Positions 8,983 to 17,334 of a stretch of DNA of 64,000 nt are shown one piece after another. Position 1 is the stretch's first letter. Every line of letters begins with the position of its first letter. The stretch lies in contig NC_013061.1 of assembly GCF_000023825.1 (NCBI RefSeq), positions 1,860,001 through 1,924,000 of the forward strand, given 5' to 3'. The notes below the pieces were generated by a model. That model was not told the origin of the DNA. It searched no databases and saw nothing but the letters and a program-made list of their open reading frames with translations. A program made the translations under genes and the position numbers. The stretch comes from Pedobacter heparinus DSM 2366. Its GTDB lineage: Bacteria > Bacteroidota > Bacteroidia > Sphingobacteriales > Sphingobacteriaceae.

Positions 8983-10452
8983 ATGAAAAATATACGTCAT
9001 ATATTAACCGTTATAATCCTGTTATTTTCAATTCCTGCTTTTTCTGAAAATATCTATAACGCATCGTTGTTTGGAATAAAATCCAATGGCTCTACGATGA
9101 ATACAAACTCTATTCAAAAAGCAGTAAACTATATTAGTGAAAAAGGGGGCGGAACACTGCGGTTCTATGTTGGCAGATACCTGACCGGTACCATTCAGCT
9201 CAAATCGAATGTAACTATCCTTTTAGAAGAAGGAGCGATTATCGTGGGTTCCACAAATATTTACGACTACAATATTGATGTACCCAACCCGGCTTTAATA
9301 TATGCTAAAGGGGTAAATAACATTGGTATTAAAGGTAAGGGTGTTATTGAAGGACAGGGGCGGGTGGTAGCTTATGACCTGCTTGACCAAATTCATAAAG
9401 GACTTATTGTAGATGACATTAAAAATGACCGTCCGACCAATCGTCGTCCTAAAGCCATTTATTTTAGAGAATGTAATCAGGTAAATATTGATGGGATTAA
9501 CATTTGGAATGCAGCCGACTGGGTGCAGGTATATGATCAATGTCAACAAGTATTAATTAATAACATTACCGTTAAAAGCAACGAATTCTGGAACAATGAC
9601 GGTATTGATATTGTGGATTGTAAGGACTTTAAATTGTTAAATTCTTTTATCGATGCAGCGGACGATGCCATCTGTTTAAAATCACATGATAGAACAAAGC
9701 GATGTGAAAATATAGAGATCCGTAATTGTGTTGCCCGCTCAAGTGCCAATGGGATCAAATTCGGAACGGTATCAGCGGGTGGTTACAAAAATGTGAAAAT
9801 TATCAATAATAAGGTTTACAATACGTTTAGATCAGCAATTACAATTGCTTGTCCTGATGGAGGAGTTGCCGAAGATATTTTAATAGATAGCTTGTATGCT
9901 TATAATACTGGAAATCCTATTTACTTGCGTATGGGCTCCAGGTGGAATAACCAGCGGATAGGAGGAATGAAAAATGTAACCATTCAAAATTTGTATGCTC
10001 AAATTACGGCAGATAAACCTGATAGTGGTTATATTTATGAGGGCCCCATTGAAGATAACCCCAGAAATATCTCTCCTTCGAGTATAGTGGGTTTAAAAAA
10101 TATGATTATTGAAAATATTAAATTGAAGAATGTTGAAATCGTATATCCAGGTGGAGGAAATCCAAATTATGCTTTCAGAGGAACTACAAAAGAGGATTTG
10201 GCTGGTATCCCTGAAATGAAGGATGCTTATCCTGAATTTTCGCAGTTTAAAGAACTTCCGGCATGGGGTTTCTTCATTAAATATGCTAAGAATATTTCTT
10301 TCGAGAATGTAAAGTTAATTGCCTTGAATGCTGATTATCGCCCTTCGGTGGTTTTGGATCACGTTAATGGATACACCTTTGATAAATTGGATATTAAAGA
10401 AAAGGGTAAACGGAGCAAGAAACAAATCATAGTGAATGATTCTAGTAAATAG
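8983..10452 (+). CDS. Glycoside hydrolase family 28-like enzyme, second copy
   Basis: A 489-residue secreted beta-helix protein (signal roughly residues 1-21, ending PAFSEN). Candidate catalytic residues match the first copy: D206 within NNDG (204-207) and D227-D228 in ADDA, with the same 'SSANGIKFGT' in place of GHG. The C-terminal block 'YPEFSQFKELPAWGF' is identical in both full-length copies. Divergence elsewhere suggests different subsite preference, for example galacturonan versus rhamnogalacturonan backbones, though this cannot be settled from sequence. It lies 9 nt before the CocE-like gene and in the same transcription unit. Confidence 0.87.
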   Translation: MKNIRHILTVIILLFSIPAFSENIYNASLFGIKSNGSTMNTNSIQKAVNYISEKGGGTLRFYVGRYLTGTIQLKSNVTILLEEGAIIVGSTNIYDYNIDVPNPALIYAKGVNNIGIKGKGVIEGQGRVVAYDLLDQIHKGLIVDDIKNDRPTNRRPKAIYFRECNQVNIDGINIWNAADWVQVYDQCQQVLINNITVKSNEFWNNDGIDIVDCKDFKLLNSFIDAADDAICLKSHDRTKRCENIEIRNCVARSSANGIKFGTVSAGGYKNVKIINNKVYNTFRSAITIACPDGGVAEDILIDSLYAYNTGNPIYLRMGSRWNNQRIGGMKNVTIQNLYAQITADKPDSGYIYEGPIEDNPRNISPSSIVGLKNMIIENIKLKNVEIVYPGGGNPNYAFRGTTKEDLAGIPEMKDAYPEFSQFKELPAWGFFIKYAKNISFENVKLIALNADYRPSVVLDHVNGYTFDKLDIKEKGKRSKKQIIVNDSSK

Positions 10453-10461
10453 ATTTCTTTA

Positions 10462-12315
10462 ATGATGTTGTCAATTCGAATCATATTTTGTTTGCTCTTC
10501 TTTTGGATCGGGCTTTCAGCCCAATCCAAAGAAGATTCTTTATTCATTAAAAATAATTATAGAAAAGAAGAAACGTATATTAAGATGCGTGATGGGAAGA
10601 AATTGTTTACGACCATCTATGCGCCGAAAGATCAGGAAAATTCCTATCCGATAATGCTTATGCGTACACCATATAGTTTGGCGCCATACGGTGTGCAAAA
10701 TATGAAGGTGCCAATTGGTCCTAATATGGACTTTGCACGAGATGGTTTTATATTTGTTTACCAGGATGTAAGGGGGAAGTATAAATCTGAAGGCGATTTT
10801 ATTGCCAACAGACCTGTAAATACTTCTAAAAAGAAAAAAGTGGCAGATGAGTCTACGGATACTTATGATACAATTGACTGGCTGATAAAAAATATTAAAT
10901 CAAATAAGAAGGTTGGAATTTGGGGGATATCATCACCAGGGATGTATGCCTCTCTAGCCTTAATAAACAGTCATCCAAATTTAAAGGCTGTATCTCCACA
11001 AGCACCCGTAACAGATTGGTTTTTAGGTGATGACAGGCATCATAATGGTGCTTTGATGCTGATGGGTAGTTTTTCATTCCTGTCTTCCTTTGGTAAATTA
11101 AGAGACTCCATATCCACCAGGCATCCGGGTGGCTTTAGTGATTATGGTCATATGGATTCTTATAATTTTTACTTAAAAACCGGTGCTTTAAAGAATTTTA
11201 ATGCGAAATATCTTCACAATAAAAGTGTGTTATGGAATGAGATGATGGACAATCCTGATTATAACGATTATTGGGAAGCAAGGAATTACCTGAAGCATAT
11301 AAAAAAAATTGCACCAGCAGTATTGGTTGTTGGCGGATGGTTTGATCAGGAAGACCTTTATGGTCCTTTGAAAACTTACGCACATTTAGCCAGGTTGAAA
11401 TCTTCTGGTTCAACACATCTTGTCATGGGCCCCTGGTTTCATGGTTCCTGGACCCGTGGCTTAGGAGACTCCTTGAACGACGTTAATTTTAGTCAAGCCA
11501 CCGCGAAACAGTTTCGGGAAGATATGGAATTGCCGTTTTTCAAAAAGTATTTAAAAGGTACTCAAACGGATAATCTACCAGCAGCTAAGATATTTTTTAC
11601 GGGAAGTAATCAGTGGGCCTCTTTTCAGCAATGGCCCTCTGCAGCTGTAAAGCCGCAATCCCTATACCTCAACCAGGGAAACAAGCTGTCATTTGATCGC
11701 CCGGATAGTAGCCAAATTACATTTGATGCTTATATAAGTGATCCTAATAAACCGGTTCCCTATACCAATGAAAAAACTGTTTTTAGAGGATATAAATATA
11801 TGTTTGAGGACCAATATTTTGCAGCAAAAAGACCGGATGTATTAGTCTATGAGTCTGACGTTTTAACACAAGATGTTAAAATTGGCGGCAATTTACAAGC
11901 TGAACTTTATATATCGACAACAGGTACAGATGCAGATTTTATCGTTAAGTTAATCGACTTACACCCTTATAACAGTAAGTCTGCGATGGCAGACTATCAG
12001 CTTTTAGTTCGAGGGGAAGTAATGCGGGCAAAATTTAGGGATAGCTTTTCTAAACCTAAAGCCCTAAAACCAAATACAGTTACAAAGTTGCGTTTTGATA
12101 TGCAGGATGCAGCTCATGTGTTTAAAAAAGGCCATAAGATAATGGTACAGATTCAAAGTACCTGGTTTCCACTCGTTGATCGCAATCCACAGCAATTTTT
12201 AAATATTAATGAGGCTAATGATAATGATTTCTTGAAACAGGAGCATCGAATTTATTTTAGCAAAGAATATCCTTCACAAATTATATTACCAATTATTAAA
12301 TCAGATGAAAATTAG
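10462..12315 (+). CDS. CocE/NonD-family (peptidase S15-like) secreted alpha/beta hydrolase
   Basis: A 617-residue exported serine hydrolase with signal up to about GLSAQS. The nucleophile is probably S157 in 'GIWGISSPGMYAS' (the family's G-x-S-x-x-G elbow). The acid is the Asp in 'GGWFDQED' and the base the His in 'GPWFHGSW'. The C-terminal ~230 residues form the jelly-roll domain typical of CocE and X-Pro dipeptidyl peptidases. Relatives hydrolyse esters, acylated antibiotics or X-Pro peptides. In a pectin-like locus it may be a carbohydrate esterase; that is inference. It overlaps the following peptidase gene by 11 nt. Confidence 0.85.
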   Translation: MMLSIRIIFCLLFFWIGLSAQSKEDSLFIKNNYRKEETYIKMRDGKKLFTTIYAPKDQENSYPIMLMRTPYSLAPYGVQNMKVPIGPNMDFARDGFIFVYQDVRGKYKSEGDFIANRPVNTSKKKKVADESTDTYDTIDWLIKNIKSNKKVGIWGISSPGMYASLALINSHPNLKAVSPQAPVTDWFLGDDRHHNGALMLMGSFSFLSSFGKLRDSISTRHPGGFSDYGHMDSYNFYLKTGALKNFNAKYLHNKSVLWNEMMDNPDYNDYWEARNYLKHIKKIAPAVLVVGGWFDQEDLYGPLKTYAHLARLKSSGSTHLVMGPWFHGSWTRGLGDSLNDVNFSQATAKQFREDMELPFFKKYLKGTQTDNLPAAKIFFTGSNQWASFQQWPSAAVKPQSLYLNQGNKLSFDRPDSSQITFDAYISDPNKPVPYTNEKTVFRGYKYMFEDQYFAAKRPDVLVYESDVLTQDVKIGGNLQAELYISTTGTDADFIVKLIDLHPYNSKSAMADYQLLVRGEVMRAKFRDSFSKPKALKPNTVTKLRFDMQDAAHVFKKGHKIMVQIQSTWFPLVDRNPQQFLNINEANDNDFLKQEHRIYFSKEYPSQIILPIIKSDEN

Positions 12316-13579
12316 AATTCTAGTTTATTGCGTTATATTTTTTTGCTTTTTACAAGCACAAGCACAAGAGGAGTACGCCCGTTATGTTGTCAGGGAATTA
12401 ACGTCTAAGCCATATCATGGAAGGGGATATGTTTTTGATGGTGATCGTAAAGCTGCCAATTTTATAAGAAAAGAATTTAAGAAATATCAAATTCAACCGC
12501 TCGGGGATGATTATTTTCAATATTACAATTTATCGGCGAATACATTTCCTACCGAACCAAAAGTAAGCATCAATGGTAAGGAATATCATCCGGCAATAAA
12601 TTATTTAGTAGATGCAGCATCCCCGGCGATAGAGGGAACATTCGATATAGAAGTCTTGGAATTGAAGTCATCGGATAAACAAGCTGTTGAAGCCATACTT
12701 AACAATTCGAATTATGAAAATAAATTTTTATATATCGATGAAGATTTGGCTTTGAAGCATATGAAAGCCCCGCAGCTAAAAGAGGTTACAGATCAATTGA
12801 AAAAAGCAGGATTTCATAAAGGACTTATTTTAAATTCGCAGCAAAAATTGAAATGGAGATCATTAACTTATCAAAATGAAAAGGCAAGTATCAATACGCG
12901 GTCTTTATGGTTGGATCCAAAAGTTAAAAATGTTGCTCATGTTAAAATTGCCCCTAAATTAATTCCGCAATACCGGACCCAAAATGTATGCGGCTTTATC
13001 AAAGGGACAAGTTCTTCTGATTCTACGATTGTTGTTACTGCTCATTATGATCATATTGGTGCGATGGGTAAAAAAGTATATTTTCCAGGAGCAAATGACA
13101 ATGCTAGTGGGACAGCTATGTTGATGTATTTAGCAAAGTATTATGCTACAAATGCGCCTAAATATAATGTTGTATTCTTAGCTTTTTCAGGAGAAGAAAT
13201 TGGTTTATTGGGTTCTAAGCATTATGTGAGTAACCCTCTACTGGATTTAAGTAAGATCAAATTTCTGTTGAATTTAGATATGGCTGGAACTGGTGATGAA
13301 GGAGTTCAGGTGGTCAATGGAACAGAATTTAAACGGGAGTTTGATACATTGGTTAAGATGAATAAAGATAATGAGCTATTGCCTCAGGTATTGGTGAGGG
13401 GACCTATGAATCGTTCTGATCATTATCCGTTTTTTGAAAAATCAGTCCCTTGTTTCTTTTTTTATACACTTGGGGGCATTGATGCTTATCATGATGTTTA
13501 CGACCGGTATGAAACACTGCCTTTTACAAGGTTTAATAGCTATGCCAGGTTGCTGATCCGATATATGGATCATTTTTAA
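12305..13579 (+). CDS. M28-family zinc metallopeptidase, secreted
   Basis: A 424-residue exported aminopeptidase-like protein (signal ending LQAQAQ). Zinc ligands and catalytic acids are visible: H247-x-D249 in 'AHYDHIG', D265 in 'GANDNASG', E297-E298 in 'SGEEIG', Asp in 'NLDMAG', and a late His in 'YHDVYD' or 'DHYPFF'. A region of ~200 residues after the signal resembles a PA-type insert. M28 enzymes usually remove N-terminal amino acids or act as glutaminyl cyclases. It is the last gene of the locus, before a terminator at 13613, so it was probably recruited to act on an amino-acid or peptide part of the glycan substrate. Confidence 0.88.
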   Translation: MKIRILVYCVIFFCFLQAQAQEEYARYVVRELTSKPYHGRGYVFDGDRKAANFIRKEFKKYQIQPLGDDYFQYYNLSANTFPTEPKVSINGKEYHPAINYLVDAASPAIEGTFDIEVLELKSSDKQAVEAILNNSNYENKFLYIDEDLALKHMKAPQLKEVTDQLKKAGFHKGLILNSQQKLKWRSLTYQNEKASINTRSLWLDPKVKNVAHVKIAPKLIPQYRTQNVCGFIKGTSSSDSTIVVTAHYDHIGAMGKKVYFPGANDNASGTAMLMYLAKYYATNAPKYNVVFLAFSGEEIGLLGSKHYVSNPLLDLSKIKFLLNLDMAGTGDEGVQVVNGTEFKREFDTLVKMNKDNELLPQVLVRGPMNRSDHYPFFEKSVPCFFFYTLGGIDAYHDVYDRYETLPFTRFNSYARLLIRYMDHF

Positions 13580-13612
13580 AAAACCTTGTCAATCAGCTGT
13601 AATAGGGGTAAA

Positions 13613-13647
13613 AAAAAATGGTAAAGCTATGAACTTTACCATTTTTT
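13613..13647. terminator. Terminator ending the polysaccharide locus
   Basis: A 14-bp stem (13613-13626 with 13634-13647) and a seven-base loop ctatgaa carry A-run and T-run flanks on either side, so it can work in both directions. It lies 33 nt after the M28 stop. Confidence 0.85.
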
Positions 13648-13727
13648 AACACACAAATGAAACCTGAATTGAGATATAGTTTTAGGTTAGGTAAAAAATA
13701 TCTTTGATCAATCCTATAAGAACGTTA

Positions 13728-13747
13728 TTACAAACTTCTGTTTGTAA
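13728..13747. repeat. Short inverted repeat in the gap between two operons
   Basis: Perfect 8-bp arms TTACAAAC and GTTTGTAA separated by ttct. It lies in the 254-nt gap between the M28 gene and the convergent kinase gene. There is no T-run, so it could be an operator, an RNA hairpin at a 3' end, or chance in AT-rich DNA. Nothing else is seen in this gap besides the terminator. Confidence 0.4.
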
Positions 13748-13833
13748 CAAAAACATATAACAAGTTAATGTTAGTTTTTATAATGATTAATTTAAATTTA
13801 GTAAGTGGTATGGATAATTGAGTAAACGGTAAA

Positions 13834-14748
13834 TTATCTTTTTAATGGGATGAGAATAGATACAAAAGTGCCCGAAATACCGTTTTGCTTAACATCAATC
13901 CGTATTGGATTTGGCTCAACTTGATTTAAAAGGTTAATGCGTTCCCGCGTAAGGCTCATGCCTTTGCTGATGTGATGACCTTTTTTACTTTTCATAGAAT
14001 TGTCGATACCAATGCCATCGTCGATGATTTCAATCACCAGGTGATCTTCTCCTTTAAAAGCTATTCGTATGTCCAGTTTGCCACCATCTTCTTTGGGCAT
14101 TAAGCCATGCCATATCGCATTTTCTATATAGGGTTGAAGGATCATAGAAGGAATTAATGTCTCTTCTTTATCAATTGTGTTTTGCAGGTATATGTGGTAC
14201 TTAAACTTTTCACCGAGTCTTTTTTTCTCCAGACTAAGATAGAGCTCAAGGTATTCGAGCTCCTCGTACAGACTGATGAAGCTTTTTGTACAGATCTCCA
14301 GGTTCATCCTGATTAGCTTTGCAAAGCCGGTGAGTATCTTATTTGCTGAATTGCTATCCTTTGTGTTGATGTAATGCTGAATGGAATTCATTACATTAAA
14401 AACAAAATGAGGGTTCATCATCATCTGTAATGAGCGTAGTTCGAGCATTAATATCTTGTTTTTTAAAAGTAGTTGTTCCTGCTCCTTGTTTTTCTGAATT
14501 TTAGTAACCACCACTGCTATCTTGTAAATAACGCCAGCCAGCAAAAAAATGCCCGCCAAAACCAAAGTTGTTTCCCAAAAGTTTTTTTTTAATGAAAAAT
14601 TAACTATTGCAGAAATATTCCTGTGGCCACTGTTTATTTTTTCCTGCAGTAAATTTGTAATCTGAGCATAGGTTCGGGAGCTGTTTGTCAACAACAGAAT
14701 TACAAGGGTTAAAAACTTTCCTGTCAAGTTTAGCCGTTTATTTATCAT
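13834..14748 (-). CDS. LytS/YehU-type sensor histidine kinase
   Basis: A 304-residue inner-membrane kinase. The ATG at 14748 is preferred to one at 14796 because it directly begins a signal-like segment and overlaps the regulator gene by only 11 nt. Layout: hydrophobic N-terminus ending 'SRTYAQ', about 40 periplasmic residues, one membrane segment ('LVLAGIFLLAGVIYKIAVVV'), a short coiled coil, then the His_kinase domain with H114 in 'NPHFVFNVMNS'. The ATPase N-box is 'PYIENAIWHG' and the G-box 'DDGIGID'. The sensor part is minimal. It pairs with the LytTR regulator directly upstream in the same operon. Confidence 0.9.
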   Translation of the reverse strand: MINKRLNLTGKFLTLVILLLTNSSRTYAQITNLLQEKINSGHRNISAIVNFSLKKNFWETTLVLAGIFLLAGVIYKIAVVVTKIQKNKEQEQLLLKNKILMLELRSLQMMMNPHFVFNVMNSIQHYINTKDSNSANKILTGFAKLIRMNLEICTKSFISLYEELEYLELYLSLEKKRLGEKFKYHIYLQNTIDKEETLIPSMILQPYIENAIWHGLMPKEDGGKLDIRIAFKGEDHLVIEIIDDGIGIDNSMKSKKGHHISKGMSLTRERINLLNQVEPNPIRIDVKQNGISGTFVSILIPLKR

Positions 14749-15517
14749 GATCAAAACTGGTATACAATTTAACCTTTTCCACAAATTCACTGGCACGCCT
14801 CCTCGATACCGCTATTTTTTCCCCGTTTTTAAGGATCACTTCAAGACCATTCTTTGAATTGTATTCTTTCAGGTAATTGAGATTAACAATGCTCGATTTA
14901 TGGATCCTTACAAACTGGTGGTCGGGCAGGATCTCTTCGTACTCCTTTAAAACTTTGGAAACGGTAATTTTATCCTTGTTGGCAAAATAAAAAACAGAAT
15001 AATTGCTGTCTGCCGCGATGTGGATAATGTCATCAATGTTCACCAGCGAATAGCCCTGACCATTCGGGAGACTGATTTTTCGGATTTCGTTTCGCTCAGC
15101 CAGATTAACCGCCAGGCTCTGAAGGCTTTCATTGCGGTTATTCTCTTTTTTATTTAGTGCAATAAACCTTACTGCTTTAGCAACCGCAATTTTCAGTTCA
15201 TCAATATCAATGGGCTTCAGTAAATAGTCAAGCGCATTGGCTTTAATGGCTTTAAGTGCATACTGGTCGTAAGCCGTAGTAAAAATGATGTGCGCATTAT
15301 TCGATTGGGCATAAGGAATGAGTTCAAAGCCATTTTCACCAGGCATGGCTATATCCAGGAAGATGAGGTCTACAGCATGCTGGGTCAGCAAATTCCGGGC
15401 TTCAGCTACAGATTTTGCTATACCCGAAATATGTACCTCCCCACAATTTTCCTGTAATAGAAAATACAGAGAAGAACGGGCAAATTCTTCATCGTCTACA
15501 ATAATTGTATTCAGCAC
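14738..15517 (-). CDS. LytTR-family response regulator
   Basis: A 259-residue DNA-binding regulator. The receiver domain shows the acidic pair D8-D9, phosphoacceptor D55 ('FLDIAMPG') and K101 ('LLKPID'). The C-terminal LytTR domain is marked by 'FVRIHKSSIVNLNYLKEY' and 'VSRRRASEFVEKV'. The start codon is GTG at 15517; no upstream ATG is available in frame. It is co-transcribed with the kinase and transcribed away from the ferritin-like pair, across a 160-nt gap. Those divergent genes are therefore possible targets (inference). Confidence 0.92.
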   Translation of the reverse strand: MLNTIIVDDEEFARSSLYFLLQENCGEVHISGIAKSVAEARNLLTQHAVDLIFLDIAMPGENGFELIPYAQSNNAHIIFTTAYDQYALKAIKANALDYLLKPIDIDELKIAVAKAVRFIALNKKENNRNESLQSLAVNLAERNEIRKISLPNGQGYSLVNIDDIIHIAADSNYSVFYFANKDKITVSKVLKEYEEILPDHQFVRIHKSSIVNLNYLKEYNSKNGLEVILKNGEKIAVSRRRASEFVEKVKLYTSFDHDK

Positions 15518-15677
15518 GGTTCCAAATGTTAATATGGGTGAATTTATTAAAAAAATGCCATATCCCTATTTTTTTAATAAATAAAGCAGGTCAAGAAAAC
15601 CAAGCGCTTTTTTCTTTCGTAAGTGGGATAAAGCCATTTACATTAAAATGACCTAAAACCTTAAAATTAAAACTACT

Positions 15678-16400
15678 ATGAAAAATTTAGAACAAGAAAA
15701 GCTGGATATGGTTCTCGAGGAGAGCAGTATACTCACAGCCAGCCTGCAACGCCGTTCCTTTTTGAAATATGCTGGCGCGGGTGCTGCCGGAATTGCTTTA
15801 ATCGCTGCAGGCTGTAAAAAAGACCGTGGCGGAAACCCAATGACAGGTACTATACTGGATTTTAAAGATGATTTTGGCGTATTGAATTATGCTTATGCTT
15901 TAGAACAACTGGAAGCTGCATTTTACGTGCAGGTGGCCTCCAATCCACCGTCTACATTTAGCGCTACAGAAAAAGCTTATTTCCAGGACATCCAGTTTCA
16001 TGAAATTGCCCATAGGGAATTCTTTAAAAAAGCATTGGGCCCGGCTGCTATAGGTAGCCTGGAGGTCGATTTTTCAAGTATAAACTTTACTGACCGTGCA
16101 AGTGTGCTGGGTGCAGCAAAGGCTTTTGAAGATCTGGGAGTTGCAGCCTATAACGGTGCTGGGGTAAGGATTAAAACTGATACTTACCTGGTTTTAGCCG
16201 GACAGATCGTTTCCGTAGAGGCCCGTCATGCCGCTTATGTCAGGGATTTAATTTCCAACGGGAGCTTTGCAGACTTAAATGACCTTACTGCCCTGAATTC
16301 TAACCCGGCAGGTGGCCTGGATGGTGCATTAACACCAGATAAAGTGTTGGGTATTGCCGGCAAGTATATCAAAACTAAAATTAATGTAATCAATCTTTAA
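15678..16400 (+). CDS. Tat-type, possibly lipidated ferritin-like protein
   Basis: A 240-residue member of the ferritin-like superfamily (Ferritin_2 group). R25-R26 in 'LQRRSFLKYAG' plus a hydrophobic stretch and Cys46 ('IAAGCKK') indicate Tat export with possible lipidation. A four-helix bundle follows with di-iron-type ligands: E76/E79 in 'ALEQLEAAF', E109-x-x-H112 in 'HEIAH', E151 in 'AFEDLG', and E181-x-x-H184 in 'VEARH'. Such proteins may bind iron or manganese outside the cytoplasm, but the activity is unknown. A second ferritin-like gene follows 17 nt later. Confidence 0.85.
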   Translation: MKNLEQEKLDMVLEESSILTASLQRRSFLKYAGAGAAGIALIAAGCKKDRGGNPMTGTILDFKDDFGVLNYAYALEQLEAAFYVQVASNPPSTFSATEKAYFQDIQFHEIAHREFFKKALGPAAIGSLEVDFSSINFTDRASVLGAAKAFEDLGVAAYNGAGVRIKTDTYLVLAGQIVSVEARHAAYVRDLISNGSFADLNDLTALNSNPAGGLDGALTPDKVLGIAGKYIKTKINVINL

Positions 16401-16417
16401 CCTTAAAACCAGAAATC

Positions 16418-17272
16418 ATGAATATCGTAAATATATTAGAAGAAATTGAAAAGGTTGACGGAGAGATCTATGAGCGTATAAACCCTAGAAGGGCCGCCAT
16501 GAAAGATTTTTTCAATATGGGTAAAAAAATCTCATTGGCTGCCTTGCCTTTGGCAATGGGCTCCATGTTCCAGAAAGCCTATGGCCAAACTACGCCTGCT
16601 GCGGTAACAGATGTGCTAAACTTTGCTTTGGCACTGGAATACCTGGAATATCACTTTTATAACCATGCATTGGTGGCAGCACCAAACCTGGCCATTCCGG
16701 CAGGAGCGCCTAAAACGGCCATCACTACCATCCGCGATCATGAGTTGGCGCATGTTAATTTATTAAAAGGGGCGCTGGGTAGTGCTGCACGGGCAGAAAT
16801 TACTTATGCCATGACCGATTTTACTGCGGGCGGAACCTTTCCCCTGGTTTATGACGATTATGTAACTTTCTTAAAAGTAGCATTGGGATTTGAAGATACA
16901 GGGGTAAGGGCCTATAAAGGACAGGCTCCGGCATTGAAGGGGAATGCGGTGCTGACTACTGCATTGCAGATCCATTCTGTAGAGGCCCGTCATGCTTCAC
17001 ATATCCGTCAGATGCTTGCTGCCAATGGTGCAACGGGTTTAAAACCATGGATCAGCTTAGGCCCGGGTGGTATCGCCAATGATACCGGTGTTTCGGCAGT
17101 TGATGCGGTTTATGTACGTGAAAATACAGATGTACAGGCAGGCATCACCATTACCGGTATTGCAAATGGGGTAACTAAAGCAGCTGCGGTTGAAAGTTTT
17201 GATGAATTCTTAACCAAAACTGAAGTGGTAGCCATTGCCAACCTGTTCCTGAGAACAGGATTTAAATTATAA
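16418..17272 (+). CDS. Secreted ferritin-like protein, second copy
   Basis: A 284-residue ferritin-like protein. 'NPRRAAMKDFFNMGKK' followed by a hydrophobic run ending 'AYGQ' looks like a Tat-style signal, cleaved rather than lipidated. Metal-ligand spacing repeats that of its neighbour: E74/E77 in 'ALEYLEYHF', then 'DHELAH', 'GFEDTG' and 'VEARHASH'. It is ~45 residues longer than the first copy, with a C-terminal tail after the bundle. The two probably form a hetero-complex or layered metal store; this is inference from the tight pairing. A strong terminator follows. Confidence 0.85.
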   Translation: MNIVNILEEIEKVDGEIYERINPRRAAMKDFFNMGKKISLAALPLAMGSMFQKAYGQTTPAAVTDVLNFALALEYLEYHFYNHALVAAPNLAIPAGAPKTAITTIRDHELAHVNLLKGALGSAARAEITYAMTDFTAGGTFPLVYDDYVTFLKVALGFEDTGVRAYKGQAPALKGNAVLTTALQIHSVEARHASHIRQMLAANGATGLKPWISLGPGGIANDTGVSAVDAVYVRENTDVQAGITITGIANGVTKAAAVESFDEFLTKTEVVAIANLFLRTGFKL

Positions 17273-17297
17273 GATTGGTTTGTTTATTTTAAGATGG

Positions 17298-17328
17298 GGA
17301 AGAGGGCGAAAGTCCTCTTCCTTTTTTT
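17298..17328 (+). terminator. Terminator after the ferritin-like pair
   Basis: An 8-bp stem GGAAGAGG/CCTCTTCC (17298-17305 and 17314-17321) with loop gcgaaagt is followed by seven T. It lies just before the end of the convergent mqnC gene. Confidence 0.9.
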
Positions 17329-17334
17329 GTAAAC

